Shown: positions 35,880-44,922 of the stretch, one piece after another
How the letters are laid out: each line of letters starts with the position of its first letter
Position numbering within the stretch: the stretch's first letter is position 1
Assembly (NCBI GenBank): GCA_900472675.1
Contig: UCJA01000007.1
Location: forward strand, 62,001-126,000
Origin: Hyphomicrobiales bacterium
Lineage (GTDB): Bacteria > Pseudomonadota > Alphaproteobacteria > Rhizobiales > Rhizobiaceae
Reading direction: 5' to 3'
Length of the DNA: 64,000 bases
The notes under the pieces: generated by a model
Seen by the model: only the letters and a program-made list of their open reading frames with translations
The model's database searches: none
Told to the model about the DNA's origin: nothing
Program-made: the position numbers and the translations under genes

Positions 35880-36742
35880 GCCAGAACTCCATTGCGATAG
35901 ACGGGGCCGTCGAGCCATTCCGGATCGCGCACCGGCACCTTCAGTTCATCGACGGCGGCATCGAGTCGCGGCAGGCTTTCGAGCAGCGATTGCGTATAGG
36001 GATGGCGCGCGTTGTGCAGCTGGTTCGCCGGAATGTCCTCCATGATGCGGCCCGCATACATGACGAGAACCCGGTCACAGAAACTGGCGACCAGATTGAG
36101 ATCGTGGCTGATGAACATCAGGCCCGTGCCGCGGCGGGTAACAAGCTCGTCGAGGATGGTCAGCACCTGCCGGCGCACGGTGACGTCGAGTGCCGACGTC
36201 GGCTCGTCGGCGATGATCAGGTCGGGCTCCGGGATCAGCATCATGGCGATCATCACCCGCTGCCCCATGCCCCCGGATACTTCGTGCGGGAAGAGCTTGA
36301 ACACCCGCTCCGGATCGCGGATCTGCACCGCCTCCAGCATCGCCAGCGCCTTGGCCTTCGCCTCGGCCGGCGGCGCCTTGTGATGCAGCCGGTAGGCCTC
36401 CACGATCTGGTTGCCGATCCGCATCAGCGGATTGAGCGAATACTTGGGGTCCTGCAGGATCATCGAGATGTGGTTGCCGCGGATCTTGCGCATGTCCCTC
36501 TCGCTGGCGGCAAGCAGGTCTGTCCCCTTGAAGCGCATGTGCGTGGCGCTGATGTGCGCACCCTTCGGCGTCAGCTTCAGGAGCGAGCGGCCGGTCAGCG
36601 ACTTGCCCGAACCGCTCTCGCCGACGATGCCGACCTTCTCGCGGCCGATGGTGAAGGATATGCCCCGCACCGCATCGAAATCGCGCTTGGCGCCGCGGAA
36701 GCGGATCTTGAGGTCTTTAACGTCAATCAGCGGCTCATCCAT
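35876..36742 (-). CDS. Dipeptide/oligopeptide ABC transporter ATP-binding protein, DppD/OppD type
   Basis: This 288-residue ATPase has Walker A GESGSGKSL, Walker [16 protein letters not shown] and LQDPKYSLNPLMRIGNQI. The signature is VSGGMGQRV, the variant common in OppD-like proteins. The start at 36742 (MDEPLIDVK) overlaps the end of the permease gene by 8 bases. It pairs with the DppF-like ATPase as a heterodimer. Confidence 0.93.
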   Translation of the reverse strand: MDEPLIDVKDLKIRFRGAKRDFDAVRGISFTIGREKVGIVGESGSGKSLTGRSLLKLTPKGAHISATHMRFKGTDLLAASERDMRKIRGNHISMILQDPKYSLNPLMRIGNQIVEAYRLHHKAPPAEAKAKALAMLEAVQIRDPERVFKLFPHEVSGGMGQRVMIAMMLIPEPDLIIADEPTSALDVTVRRQVLTILDELVTRRGTGLMFISHDLNLVASFCDRVLVMYAGRIMEDIPANQLHNARHPYTQSLLESLPRLDAAVDELKVPVRDPEWLDGPVYRNGVLA

Positions 36743-37667
36743 GGCGGGGATCCAGTACGTCGCGCAGGCCGTCGCCAAGCAGGTTGAAGGCAAGGCTGGT
36801 GAGAAGGATGGCGCAGCCCGGAATGGCCGCGATCCACCAGCTGGTCATCACGAATTCCCGGCCCGAGGAGAGCATCGTGCCCCATTCCGGGCTGGGCGGC
36901 TGGGCGCCAAGCCCGAGGAAGCCGAGACCGGCTGCGGTCAGGATGATGGCCGCCATGTTGAGCGTGACGCGCACCACCACGGAGGGGATGCACATCGGCA
37001 TGATATGGCCAAAGATGATGCGCAGGCTGGACGCGCCCTGCAGGCGCATGGCGGCAATATAGTCCGACTTGCGGATGGTCAGCGTCTCGGCACGCGCGAG
37101 GCGGGCGATCGGCGGCCAGGAGGCAAGCGAGATCGCGATGATGGCGTTTTCGATGCCCGGTCCGAGCGCCGCTACGAAGGCGAGCGCCAGGATGAGGTTG
37201 GGAAACGCCAAAAAGACGTCGACGATGCGCATCAGCACCGTATCGACCCAGCCGCCCAGATACCCCGCCGTGGTGCCGACGATCAGGCCGATCGGCGCCA
37301 CGATGACGGTGGTCAGAAGCGCGATGTAGAGCGTGATACGAGCTCCGAACAGCAGGCGGCTGTAAACGTCGCGGCCGAGTTCGTCCGTGCCCAGCCAATG
37401 CTGCCCCGACGGCGCCAGAAGCCGCGCTGCAAGGTTCTGCTCGAAGATGTCATGCGTGGCGAGAACCGGCGCAAAAAGCGCTGCCACCAGAATGATGACG
37501 ATCACGATGAGGCCGAACAAGGCGGAGGCATTGGAGCGCAGCTGCCGCCACTGCAGCCACAGTTGCTGCATGCGCGCATGAAAGGGCGAGCTCGGCACGG
37601 GCGCGCGAAGCCAGGCGCTGTAGCCGGAGCGCGGCGGACTGGCGGAAATCAGGGCTTTGTCTGTCAT
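36735..37667 (-). CDS. Dipeptide/oligopeptide ABC transporter permease, DppC type
   Basis: This 310-residue inner-membrane protein has the OppC-like N-terminal segment, LGTDELGRDVYSRLLFGAR and the ATPase-contact region RAETLTIRKSDYIAAMRLQGAS. About six membrane segments are expected. It starts 4 bases after the DppB-like gene ends. Together they make the inner-membrane channel. Confidence 0.93.
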   Translation of the reverse strand: MTDKALISASPPRSGYSAWLRAPVPSSPFHARMQQLWLQWRQLRSNASALFGLIVIVIILVAALFAPVLATHDIFEQNLAARLLAPSGQHWLGTDELGRDVYSRLLFGARITLYIALLTTVIVAPIGLIVGTTAGYLGGWVDTVLMRIVDVFLAFPNLILALAFVAALGPGIENAIIAISLASWPPIARLARAETLTIRKSDYIAAMRLQGASSLRIIFGHIMPMCIPSVVVRVTLNMAAIILTAAGLGFLGLGAQPPSPEWGTMLSSGREFVMTSWWIAAIPGCAILLTSLAFNLLGDGLRDVLDPRHG

Positions 37668-37671
37668 GGCC

Positions 37672-38748
37672 TCACCGGGTTCTGGGGTCGAAGACGCGAT
37701 AGAGGAGATCGCAGATGAGGTTGAGGGTGACGAAGATGACGCCGACCAGCAGCGAGCATCCGACGACGGCATTCATGTCGCCGACCAGAAGCGCATTGGT
37801 GAGGTAGCGGCCGAAGCCTGGCCAGGCGAACACGGTCTCCGTCAGCACCGCGCCTTCGAGCAGGAAGGCGTAGGACAGCGCCACCACCGTCAGCACCTGC
37901 ACCGCGACATTGCGGAAGGCATGCACCCAGACGGTGCGCGCCCAGGACAATCCCTTGACGCGGGCAGTGACGATATACTCCTGGCTGAGCTGCTCGATCA
38001 TGAAGCTGCGCGTCATGCGGCTGATGTAGGCGAGCGCGCCGAAGCCGAGGATCGAGGCCGGCAGGATGATGTGGCTGAAGACGTTGCGGAAGATCTCCCA
38101 GTTGCCGGCAAGGGCACTGTCGATCAGGTGAAAACCGGTGACCGGCTCCAGATCGAACTCATAGATGAAATCGATCCGCCCGGGTCCGCCGATCCATCCG
38201 AGCGTAGCGTAGAACAGCACCAGCCCCATCAGCCCGAGCCAGAAGTTTGGCGCCGAATAGCCGATCAGTCCGGTGAAGCGGATGACGTTGTCGAGCCAGG
38301 AATTGCGGTACATCGCTGACAGAACGCCGGCAGGAATGCCGATCCCGGTGCCGAGAATGATCGACAGGGTGGCAAGCTCGATCGTCGCGGGGAAGACGCG
38401 GGCGATATCGTCGATGACCGGCTTGCCGGTGGTCAGCGCATCGCCGAAATTCAAGGTCAGGATGCCCTTCACGTAGACGCCGAACTGGTACCAAAGCGGC
38501 TTGTCCATGCCGAGCGCCGCCGACATCTTCTCGTAGGCATCCTGGGTGGCATTCTCGCCAAGGATGGAGGCGACCGGATCGATCGGCAGCATCCTGCCGA
38601 TGAAAAATGTCAGGGCCGCAAGGCCGAACAGGGTCATAAGCACCGGCAAAATCGTCTTGCCGATCGCGCTCAGGATGTCCAGCACCGGGTTCGGCCTGGC
38701 CACGTTCCCCGCATCGCTGCGGGGAACCGAATGGGTGAGGTCCGCCAT
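37672..38748 (-). CDS. Dipeptide/oligopeptide ABC transporter permease, DppB type
   Basis: This 358-residue inner-membrane protein has the N-terminal hydrophobic helix of OppB/DppB, a large periplasmic loop, and the EAA-type segment (SQEYIVTARVKGLSWARTVWVHAFRN). It lies 10 bases downstream of the binding-protein gene. The long N-terminal tail (about 35 residues) is slightly more than usual. Confidence 0.92.
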   Translation of the reverse strand: MADLTHSVPRSDAGNVARPNPVLDILSAIGKTILPVLMTLFGLAALTFFIGRMLPIDPVASILGENATQDAYEKMSAALGMDKPLWYQFGVYVKGILTLNFGDALTTGKPVIDDIARVFPATIELATLSIILGTGIGIPAGVLSAMYRNSWLDNVIRFTGLIGYSAPNFWLGLMGLVLFYATLGWIGGPGRIDFIYEFDLEPVTGFHLIDSALAGNWEIFRNVFSHIILPASILGFGALAYISRMTRSFMIEQLSQEYIVTARVKGLSWARTVWVHAFRNVAVQVLTVVALSYAFLLEGAVLTETVFAWPGFGRYLTNALLVGDMNAVVGCSLLVGVIFVTLNLICDLLYRVFDPRTR

Positions 38749-38758
38749 GAGGTTCGCC

Positions 38759-40375
38759 TTACTTGGAGGCGAGGTCGTAGTAGACGCGGAATCCGTTCCA
38801 GGTCCAGTTCTGGACCTTATCGCTCATGCCCAGGATGTTATACATCTGGAACATGATCGCCGACGGCCCCTGCTGCATCGTGTCCTTCTGCAGCTGGTAG
38901 TAGATCTGGTTGCGCTTTTCCGGATCGCCTTCGAGAAGCGCTTGCTGGATCCGCTTGTTGAAGTCCTCGTTCTGATAGGCTGAGCGCCAGGCCGGGATCT
39001 GCGTCAGCTTGGCTTCCGGGCGGTTGTCCGGATTGTAGATCAGCCGCGAGGCATTGCCATGCGCGTCCGGAACGCCGGTCTGCCAGGCGAGCATGCCGGT
39101 CTGGAAATCGCGGCCCCGGATGCGGCTGAACAGCTGGGCATTGGCCATCCGCTCCAGGTTTAGCTTGACGCCGATCTTGGAGGCGTTCTGCTGGATGCTC
39201 TGGGCAATCGGAGCGGAATGCGGCAGCATGCCGAACAACACGGTCGCTTCGAAGCCGTTCGGGTAGCCCGCTTCGGCAATCAGCGCCTTGGCCTTTTCGA
39301 GGTCGAGCTTGAAGGGCTGGCCCTCTTCGGCATTGAGCGCGCCGGTCGCACCGATCTGGGCAAAGCTTGCACGCGGCACGCCGAGGTATTTCATCACCGA
39401 TTTGCCAAGGCCGTCATAGTCGATCAGGTAGCGCATCGCGAGGCGCACCTTCTCTTCCTTGAAGATCGGATCGAGCGCGTTGAAAGTCCAGAAGAACAGC
39501 TGCGGCTTCAGCACCCGTTCGATCTTCAGACCGGGCTTGCCGTCCAGATCGGCAAGGTCGTCCGGAGACAGGTCACGGGCGATGTCGATATCGCCCTGGG
39601 TCAGGAGCAGCCGCTGCGTGCCCGGCTCGGCGACGTGGCGCACGAGCACGCGCTTCAGCTTCGGCTGGTTGCCGTAATAGTCCTCGTTCGCCTGCAGCAC
39701 GAGCGACTCGCCCGCATTCCACTGCATGAGCTTGTAGGGACCGACGCAGGCCGTGTTGGTGGCGAGATACTTGTTGCCAAAGTCGCCGTTGACCGACTTC
39801 TCCGTCAGCGTCTTTTCGTCGAGAAGCGCCGACACCCGGTTGGCGCCGATTGCCTGAAGAATGAGATTGGTCGGATAGGCGGCCTCGAGCGTCAGGACGA
39901 GCGTGTTGTCGTCGGTGGCGACGATCCGCTCCTTCACGTTCTCTTTGGTGAAACCGTATTCGGTCAGCGTTGCGGCATTGCCGTATCCGAGCAGGACGAC
40001 GCGCTGCATGGACCAGGCCAGCTCCTTGGCGGTCGCCGGTGCACCGCCGGGAAATTTCATGCCTTCGTTGAGATGGAAGGTGATCGTCTTGCGGTCTTCC
40101 GACACGTCCCAGCTCTTGGCGAGCAGCGGCACCACCTTGGACTCGTCCTTGGGATCGAAATCCACCAGCGAGTCGCAGGTGTTCTGCAGCAGCTCGTTGG
40201 TCACCACCTCGCCCACCTGGGCCGGATCGAAAGTGCTGATGGCGTCGATGTTCCAGGCCATGACGAGGGCGGATTTCGGCGTGGCGGCAAGTGCCGGCAG
40301 GCTGATCGAGGACATCAGGGCTGCAGCTGTCGCCGCAACGATCACGCGGGTCTTCACAATGCTCTTCGGTGTCAT
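38759..40375 (-). CDS. Periplasmic dipeptide/oligopeptide-type binding protein (SBP family 5)
   Basis: This 538-residue secreted protein has a signal peptide (to about ALAA-TPKS) and the family 5 landmarks SLVDFDPKDESKVVPLLAKSWDVSEDRKTITFHL. The start at 40375 has AGGGA 9 bases upstream. It begins the transport part of the operon and follows an M20 amidohydrolase gene after 82 bases that hold a strong hairpin. Ligands of this class include peptides, nickel chelates, glutathione and opines; the peptidases around it favour peptides or N-acyl amino acids. Confidence 0.92.
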   Translation of the reverse strand: MTPKSIVKTRVIVAATAAALMSSISLPALAATPKSALVMAWNIDAISTFDPAQVGEVVTNELLQNTCDSLVDFDPKDESKVVPLLAKSWDVSEDRKTITFHLNEGMKFPGGAPATAKELAWSMQRVVLLGYGNAATLTEYGFTKENVKERIVATDDNTLVLTLEAAYPTNLILQAIGANRVSALLDEKTLTEKSVNGDFGNKYLATNTACVGPYKLMQWNAGESLVLQANEDYYGNQPKLKRVLVRHVAEPGTQRLLLTQGDIDIARDLSPDDLADLDGKPGLKIERVLKPQLFFWTFNALDPIFKEEKVRLAMRYLIDYDGLGKSVMKYLGVPRASFAQIGATGALNAEEGQPFKLDLEKAKALIAEAGYPNGFEATVLFGMLPHSAPIAQSIQQNASKIGVKLNLERMANAQLFSRIRGRDFQTGMLAWQTGVPDAHGNASRLIYNPDNRPEAKLTQIPAWRSAYQNEDFNKRIQQALLEGDPEKRNQIYYQLQKDTMQQGPSAIMFQMYNILGMSDKVQNWTWNGFRVYYDLASK

Positions 40376-40420
40376 GGCGTTGGTTCCCTTTGATTTTTTG
40401 CATCTCAAACGCTGATGGCT

Positions 40421-40450
40421 GCAGCCCGGGGTTTTCACGCTCCGGGCTGC
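40421..40450 (-). terminator. Hairpin between M20 and binding-protein genes
   Basis: GCAGCCCGG (40421-40429) and CCGGGCTGC (40442-40450) form a perfect 9-base stem with a 12-base loop just after the M20 stop codon (minus strand). No T-run follows, so it probably acts as an mRNA-stability or partial-termination element that separates the upstream peptidase genes from the highly expressed binding protein. Confidence 0.5.
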
Positions 40451-40457
40451 CGGAGTG

Positions 40458-41888
40458 TCAGGCAGCTTCCTTGGGGCGCGGCTGCAGCGGCGGCTGAACC
40501 TCCGGCGGGATCGGGCAGACGTAGGCCGTCCTGCCCAATCGCGCCTGATGATCGGCCTTGGCGGCAGCCAGAAGCTCCGCATCCTCCAGGAGGTCGATCG
40601 CGGTGCCGGCCATCATCTTGGCGGCATGCACCATGCCCTTGTGGGCGGCCGGCGTTTTGCCCTGCGCCGTCACCTGCCAGGAGTGGCCCGGCGTGCCGAT
40701 GGCGATCGTTGCGGCATGCGCCTGTACGGTCGGCATCAGCCAGCTGACGTCGCCCACATCCGTCGAACCGATCATCGGCTCGCCGTCCACATCGAGCGGC
40801 ACGATAAAATCGCAAAGCGGGGTCGCCTCCTTGCGCGGCAAGCCGACGCGCAGATAGGCGTTGTCGATGTCCTCCTCGCTGAGCGTCGACTGGATCTGCG
40901 TCGCAAACGCCTTGTCCTGCGCATCGAAGGGCACGGGCCCGAGGCGATCGAGGTTGCGCTGCATCGCTTCTTCCAGCGGCCGGTTGGGAAGCAGGTTGGA
41001 GACAGCGCTCATGATCGAGATATCGACCGTCGTACCGGTCATCATCGCAGCACCCAGCGCCACCTGCTTGACCCGCTCGTTGAGGTCGAGCATGCCCTTG
41101 AGGTCCCGCGAGCGGATGGCGTAGCGCACAGCCGACTTCGCCTGAACGACGTTCGGGGCAATCCCGCCGGAATCGAGCATGGCATAGTGGATACGGCTGG
41201 AATCCGGCACGTGTTCGCGCAGGTAATTGACGCCAACATTCATCAGCTCGACGGCATCCAGCGCGGACCGGCCGAGATGCGGCGCAGCAGCTGCATGCGA
41301 GGACCGGCCGGTAAAGCGGAAATCCATGCGGGTATTCGCGAGCGACAGCGCCTTCGCCACTTCCGTAAACGCGCTCGGATGCCAGGTGATGGCCGCATCG
41401 ACGCCCTCGAAGGCGCCTTCGCGGGCCATGAAGGACTTTGCCGCGCCGCCTTCTTCCGCCGGGCAGCCGTAATAGCGCACACGGCCCGGCTTGCCGGATT
41501 TGGCCAGCCAGTCCTTGATGGCGGTGGCGGCGAGCATCGCCGCCGAGCCGAGCAGGTTATGGCCGCAGCCATGACCGTGACCCGTGCCCGGCAGTGGCTT
41601 CGGCTCGGCAATGCCGGCTTCCTGGCTGAGACCGGGAAGTGCGTCGTATTCGCCGAGGATGGCGATGATCGGACCGCCCTCGCCCGCCTCGCCCATCACC
41701 GCGGTCGGAATGCCGGCCACGTTTTCGGTCACGGTGAACCCCTGCTCGCGCAGCATGGTCGCATGTTCGGCAACCGAGGCATATTCCGTATAGGCGATTT
41801 CCGGCATCCCCCAGACCCGGTCGCTGAGCGCCTCAAATTCGGGCCGGTGCTCTTCAACGAGATCCCAGATCGGTTCGCTATTCTGCAT
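40458..41888 (-). CDS. M20D-family amidohydrolase (AbgB / p-aminobenzoyl-glutamate hydrolase-like)
   Basis: This 476-residue cytosolic metallopeptidase is close in length to E. coli AbgB. Metal-binding landmarks are GHGHGCGHN near residue 108, CPAEEGGAAK and the dimerisation lid in between. AbgB works with AbgA, which is not seen here, so this may be a stand-alone aminoacyl or N-acyl amino acid hydrolase. The start at 41888 follows GGAG at 9 bases; an ATG five codons upstream has no ribosome site. It is in line with the S9 and iminopeptidase genes upstream. Confidence 0.88.
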   Translation of the reverse strand: MQNSEPIWDLVEEHRPEFEALSDRVWGMPEIAYTEYASVAEHATMLREQGFTVTENVAGIPTAVMGEAGEGGPIIAILGEYDALPGLSQEAGIAEPKPLPGTGHGHGCGHNLLGSAAMLAATAIKDWLAKSGKPGRVRYYGCPAEEGGAAKSFMAREGAFEGVDAAITWHPSAFTEVAKALSLANTRMDFRFTGRSSHAAAAPHLGRSALDAVELMNVGVNYLREHVPDSSRIHYAMLDSGGIAPNVVQAKSAVRYAIRSRDLKGMLDLNERVKQVALGAAMMTGTTVDISIMSAVSNLLPNRPLEEAMQRNLDRLGPVPFDAQDKAFATQIQSTLSEEDIDNAYLRVGLPRKEATPLCDFIVPLDVDGEPMIGSTDVGDVSWLMPTVQAHAATIAIGTPGHSWQVTAQGKTPAAHKGMVHAAKMMAGTAIDLLEDAELLAAAKADHQARLGRTAYVCPIPPEVQPPLQPRPKEAA

Positions 41889-41915
41889 GTTCAAAGTCTC
41901 CATGATGCACTGCTG

Positions 41916-43724
41916 TCAAAGGTGTTTTGCAAGGAAGCGGGCGAAGCTGGAAAACACCGTCAGGCGGTTTTCGCGGCGGGCAAACCCGTGGCCTTCGTGG
42001 TTCACGCGCAGGTATTCGCAGTCGTGACCGAGGCCGGTCAGGCAGGAATAGACATCCTCGCTCTGGCCAAGCGGCACACGCGGGTCGCGGTTGGCATGCA
42101 CGATGAGAAGCGGCGCCGTCATCCGGGCGATGCGGTTGATCGGCGAAAAACGCTCGAGCGCTTCGCGCATCACCCCCGGCTCGCCGTATTCCGCGGCGCG
42201 CTGCTGCCGACCCCACGGGCCGGTCGCCAGCAGATGCGTGAGGAAATTGCCGACGCCGTAGAAATCGACGCCGAGGCACCACAGGTCCGGGTCTTCCGTC
42301 ACCGCCGAAAGCACCATGAAGCCGCCATAGGACCGGCCGAACACGCCGATGCGGCTGTCGTCCACATCGGCGCGGGCACCGATCGCAAGCCGGATGGCGC
42401 GTAGGTCCGCAACGGAATCCATCCGCTTTTCGCGGTCGTCCAACTCATGAAATGTCCGGCCGTAGCCGGTGCTGCCGCGCACGTTCGGCGCAACGACCAT
42501 GACGCCCTGGCTGAGCAGAAACTGCACGTCGGCGCGGAAATCCGGCTTCCACTGCATTTCCGGGCCGCCGTGAACGATGAAGATCACGGGGAAGCCTTGC
42601 GGCGGTGGCGGCGTGGTCGGCGTATAGACCAGCGCCGGCACGCTCAGCCCGTCGAAGCTGTCGAAACGCTCGACGGCGGGTTCGACAAAGGATGCCGTGT
42701 CCAGACCCATCGTGTCGGACTGGACGAGCATCTCGAAAGCACCGCTCGCCAGGTCGAAAGCCCAGATCGCTGGCGGTGTGGTGGCACCCTCGAGCGGGAA
42801 CACCAGCGACTGCCCGTCCGGCGCAAACGCCACCGACGTGATGACGCCGACCGGCTGCCGCTCGAGCAACCGGTAAACGCTGCCGTCGCGGTTGCAAAGC
42901 CCGAGCCGGCTCCAGCCGTCGTCGTTGACCACGAAGGCGATGCTCTGCTGGTCCGGCGACAGCGCAAAGGCGTCGACATCCCGGTCCGGTAGCGCGACCA
43001 CGGGCGTGAGGTCATCGCCCTTAGACCCGAACCGGCTGATGGCCATCATGTCGCGGCCCTGATCGCAGATGGTGAGGCCGCCGCTGCCGTCCTTGAACAG
43101 GCGCGCCGCCATGTAGCGGGCCTTGCCCGCATGCGGCAGCATCGGCGTCAGCGCGGAGCTTGCGATGTCGAGGCGAAACATGTCCTGGTCATTGCCCGAA
43201 CGCAGCGATTGCCGCACCAGCAGCGACTGCCCGTCGGGGAAGAAGGCAAGCACCTCGCGCATGCCTTGGCCGGCGTGCACGACTGCGGTCTCCCGCGTCG
43301 CGACCGTCATCACATGGATGTCCATGTCATAGGGCGAACGCGCATTGGAGGCATAGGCAATCCGCTGGCCGTCCGGCGACCAGGCACCCCAGAGATGAAC
43401 TACATGCGGCGCTTCCGTCAGCGGCACCGGTGCCGCGGTCATATCCGGAAGCAGCCACAGCTGATGGCGCTCGTCGCCGCCGCAATCCATGGTGAAGAGA
43501 AGTCCAGCTCCCTTGGGATTGAAGGCGAAGGAGCCCACCGGTTCGGGAAGGTCGGTGACCTGCCGTGCCTCTCCGCCGGCGCGCGGACGGATCCACAGCT
43601 GGTGGAAGCCGCTGGCCTCCGAAAGATAGGCCAGCCATTCGCCGTCGGGCGAAATCGCCGGCGACTTGACCGAGTGGATCTGCAGGAAGGGCTCGATGGC
43701 CGAAGCGTCGAAGGATTGCGTCAT
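41916..43724 (-). CDS. S9-family prolyl oligopeptidase / acylaminoacyl peptidase
   Basis: This 602-residue serine peptidase has an N-terminal beta-propeller (about 20-350, with repeated SPDG motifs) and a C-terminal alpha/beta hydrolase domain. The nucleophile lies in GRSYGGFM, the Asp in NRDPRVPLGQ and the His in NHEGHGF. No signal peptide is present, so it acts in the cytosol on short imported peptides. The start at 43724 has AGGGAAG 9 bases upstream; it follows the iminopeptidase-like gene by 4 bases. Confidence 0.92.
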   Translation of the reverse strand: MTQSFDASAIEPFLQIHSVKSPAISPDGEWLAYLSEASGFHQLWIRPRAGGEARQVTDLPEPVGSFAFNPKGAGLLFTMDCGGDERHQLWLLPDMTAAPVPLTEAPHVVHLWGAWSPDGQRIAYASNARSPYDMDIHVMTVATRETAVVHAGQGMREVLAFFPDGQSLLVRQSLRSGNDQDMFRLDIASSALTPMLPHAGKARYMAARLFKDGSGGLTICDQGRDMMAISRFGSKGDDLTPVVALPDRDVDAFALSPDQQSIAFVVNDDGWSRLGLCNRDGSVYRLLERQPVGVITSVAFAPDGQSLVFPLEGATTPPAIWAFDLASGAFEMLVQSDTMGLDTASFVEPAVERFDSFDGLSVPALVYTPTTPPPPQGFPVIFIVHGGPEMQWKPDFRADVQFLLSQGVMVVAPNVRGSTGYGRTFHELDDREKRMDSVADLRAIRLAIGARADVDDSRIGVFGRSYGGFMVLSAVTEDPDLWCLGVDFYGVGNFLTHLLATGPWGRQQRAAEYGEPGVMREALERFSPINRIARMTAPLLIVHANRDPRVPLGQSEDVYSCLTGLGHDCEYLRVNHEGHGFARRENRLTVFSSFARFLAKHL

Positions 43725-43728
43725 GATG

Positions 43729-44691
43729 TCATGCTTCCCTGGCGGCGACGCCGCCGGACCTGAGCTTGTGGCGCAGCCGGACGCTGGCATTCTTCAGCTC
43801 CTCGAACAGCGGCCCCTTGGTGGATTGATGATTGGCCTCCGTGACCACGACGAACCCGGCCTCCGGCCAGGCCTTGTGCAGCCGCCAGGCAGAAGCCATC
43901 GGCGTCACGGTGTCGTACCTTCCCTGCACGATTTCGCAGGGCAGATGCCGGATGCGGTCGATGCCGGAAAGCAGCTGGCTGGGGGCAAGGAAGGCGGCAT
44001 GCATGCAGTAGTGGGTGAACAGCCGCGCCACCGCGAGGGCGGCCTTCGGCTCCATCAGCGTCGCTACATGGCCGGGATCGGGAAGAAATGTCTGGGTCTT
44101 GGCGGAAAAGCCGCGCAGGCTGAGTGCCGCGGCAGCCTCTTCATGGGCATTGCCGCTGATCAGGCGGCGGTAGTAGGCAGCCAGCAGGTCATGGCGCTCA
44201 TCCTCGGGGATAAAGGCCGCGAATTCCTCCCATTGATCGGGGAAGATGGCGCGAATGCCGTTGAACCACCAGTCGATGTCGTCCGGCCCGGCAAGGAAGA
44301 TGCCATGCAAGCGAAGCCCAAGGCAGCGGTCGGGATGCGCTTGTGCATAGGCGAGCGCCAGGCAGCTGCCCCAGGACCCGCCGGCGACCAGCCATTCCTC
44401 CATGCCGAGGGCGACCCGGATCGTCTCGATATCGTCGATCAGCCTGTCGGTGTCGTTGTCTGTCAGATCCGCATGCGGCGTTGACCGCCCGGCACCGCGC
44501 TGGTCGAACATGACAACCCGGAAATCGGCAAGATCGAAGGTCTCGATCATCTTTCGCGACATGCCGGCACCCGGGCCACCATGCAGCACGACGACCGGAA
44601 TTCCGTCCGGATTGCCGTGTTCCTCGACGTGGAGGTGATGCCGCGCGTCGACCTGAAGATGAAACCCGTCCTCAGTGCCACTCTTCCGCAT
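43729..44691 (-). CDS. Proline iminopeptidase-like alpha/beta hydrolase (S33)
   Basis: This 320-residue alpha/beta hydrolase has HGGPGAGMSRKM (oxyanion region), nucleophile GGSWGS, Asp in QGRYDTVTP and His in EANHQS, the S33 prolyl aminopeptidase pattern with DQRGAGRSTPHA. It is the first gene of the leftward peptide operon. The ATG at 44691 is the most conserved start; an earlier ATG at 44724 lacks both homology and a ribosome site. It should remove N-terminal proline or similar residues. Confidence 0.9.
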   Translation of the reverse strand: MRKSGTEDGFHLQVDARHHLHVEEHGNPDGIPVVVLHGGPGAGMSRKMIETFDLADFRVVMFDQRGAGRSTPHADLTDNDTDRLIDDIETIRVALGMEEWLVAGGSWGSCLALAYAQAHPDRCLGLRLHGIFLAGPDDIDWWFNGIRAIFPDQWEEFAAFIPEDERHDLLAAYYRRLISGNAHEEAAAALSLRGFSAKTQTFLPDPGHVATLMEPKAALAVARLFTHYCMHAAFLAPSQLLSGIDRIRHLPCEIVQGRYDTVTPMASAWRLHKAWPEAGFVVVTEANHQSTKGPLFEELKNASVRLRHKLRSGGVAAREA

Positions 44692-44733
44692 TGCCACCAC
44701 TACCCTCGAACACAACCACAGCACACGTCAACT

Positions 44734-44748
44734 GCCTATTTACTAGGC
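44734..44748. promoter_or_regulatory. Dyad upstream of the peptide operon
   Basis: GCCTA-TTTAC-TAGGC is a perfect 5+5 inverted repeat about 45 bases upstream of the first peptide-operon gene on the minus strand, in an AT-richer stretch. It could be an operator for an unidentified regulator. Confidence 0.35.
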
Positions 44749-44833
44749 GAGACCAAACTTTGGGCATGATGAGGCGGCGGGGCGAGACTTGTCTAATGAA
44801 AAAATGAACTGAGCAAGTCCAGATTGGAATAAC

Positions 44834-44899
44834 GGGGCCCGATGCCCCGCCGACAAGCGGCTTGGAGGAGGTGCAGTGTTATCCTGCTGCACCCCCTCC
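44834..44899 (-). terminator. Two hairpins after the aldo/keto reductase gene
   Basis: GGAGGAGGTGCAG (44864-44876) pairs with CTGCACCCCCTCC (44887-44899), one mismatch, 10-base loop. Then CGGGGC/GCCCCG (44833-44849) forms a second perfect stem. They lie just downstream of the reductase stop codon on the minus strand and should end or insulate its transcript from the peptide operon. Confidence 0.55.
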
Positions 44900-44922
44900 G
44901 CTTCGATACAAAAGGCCGATCC

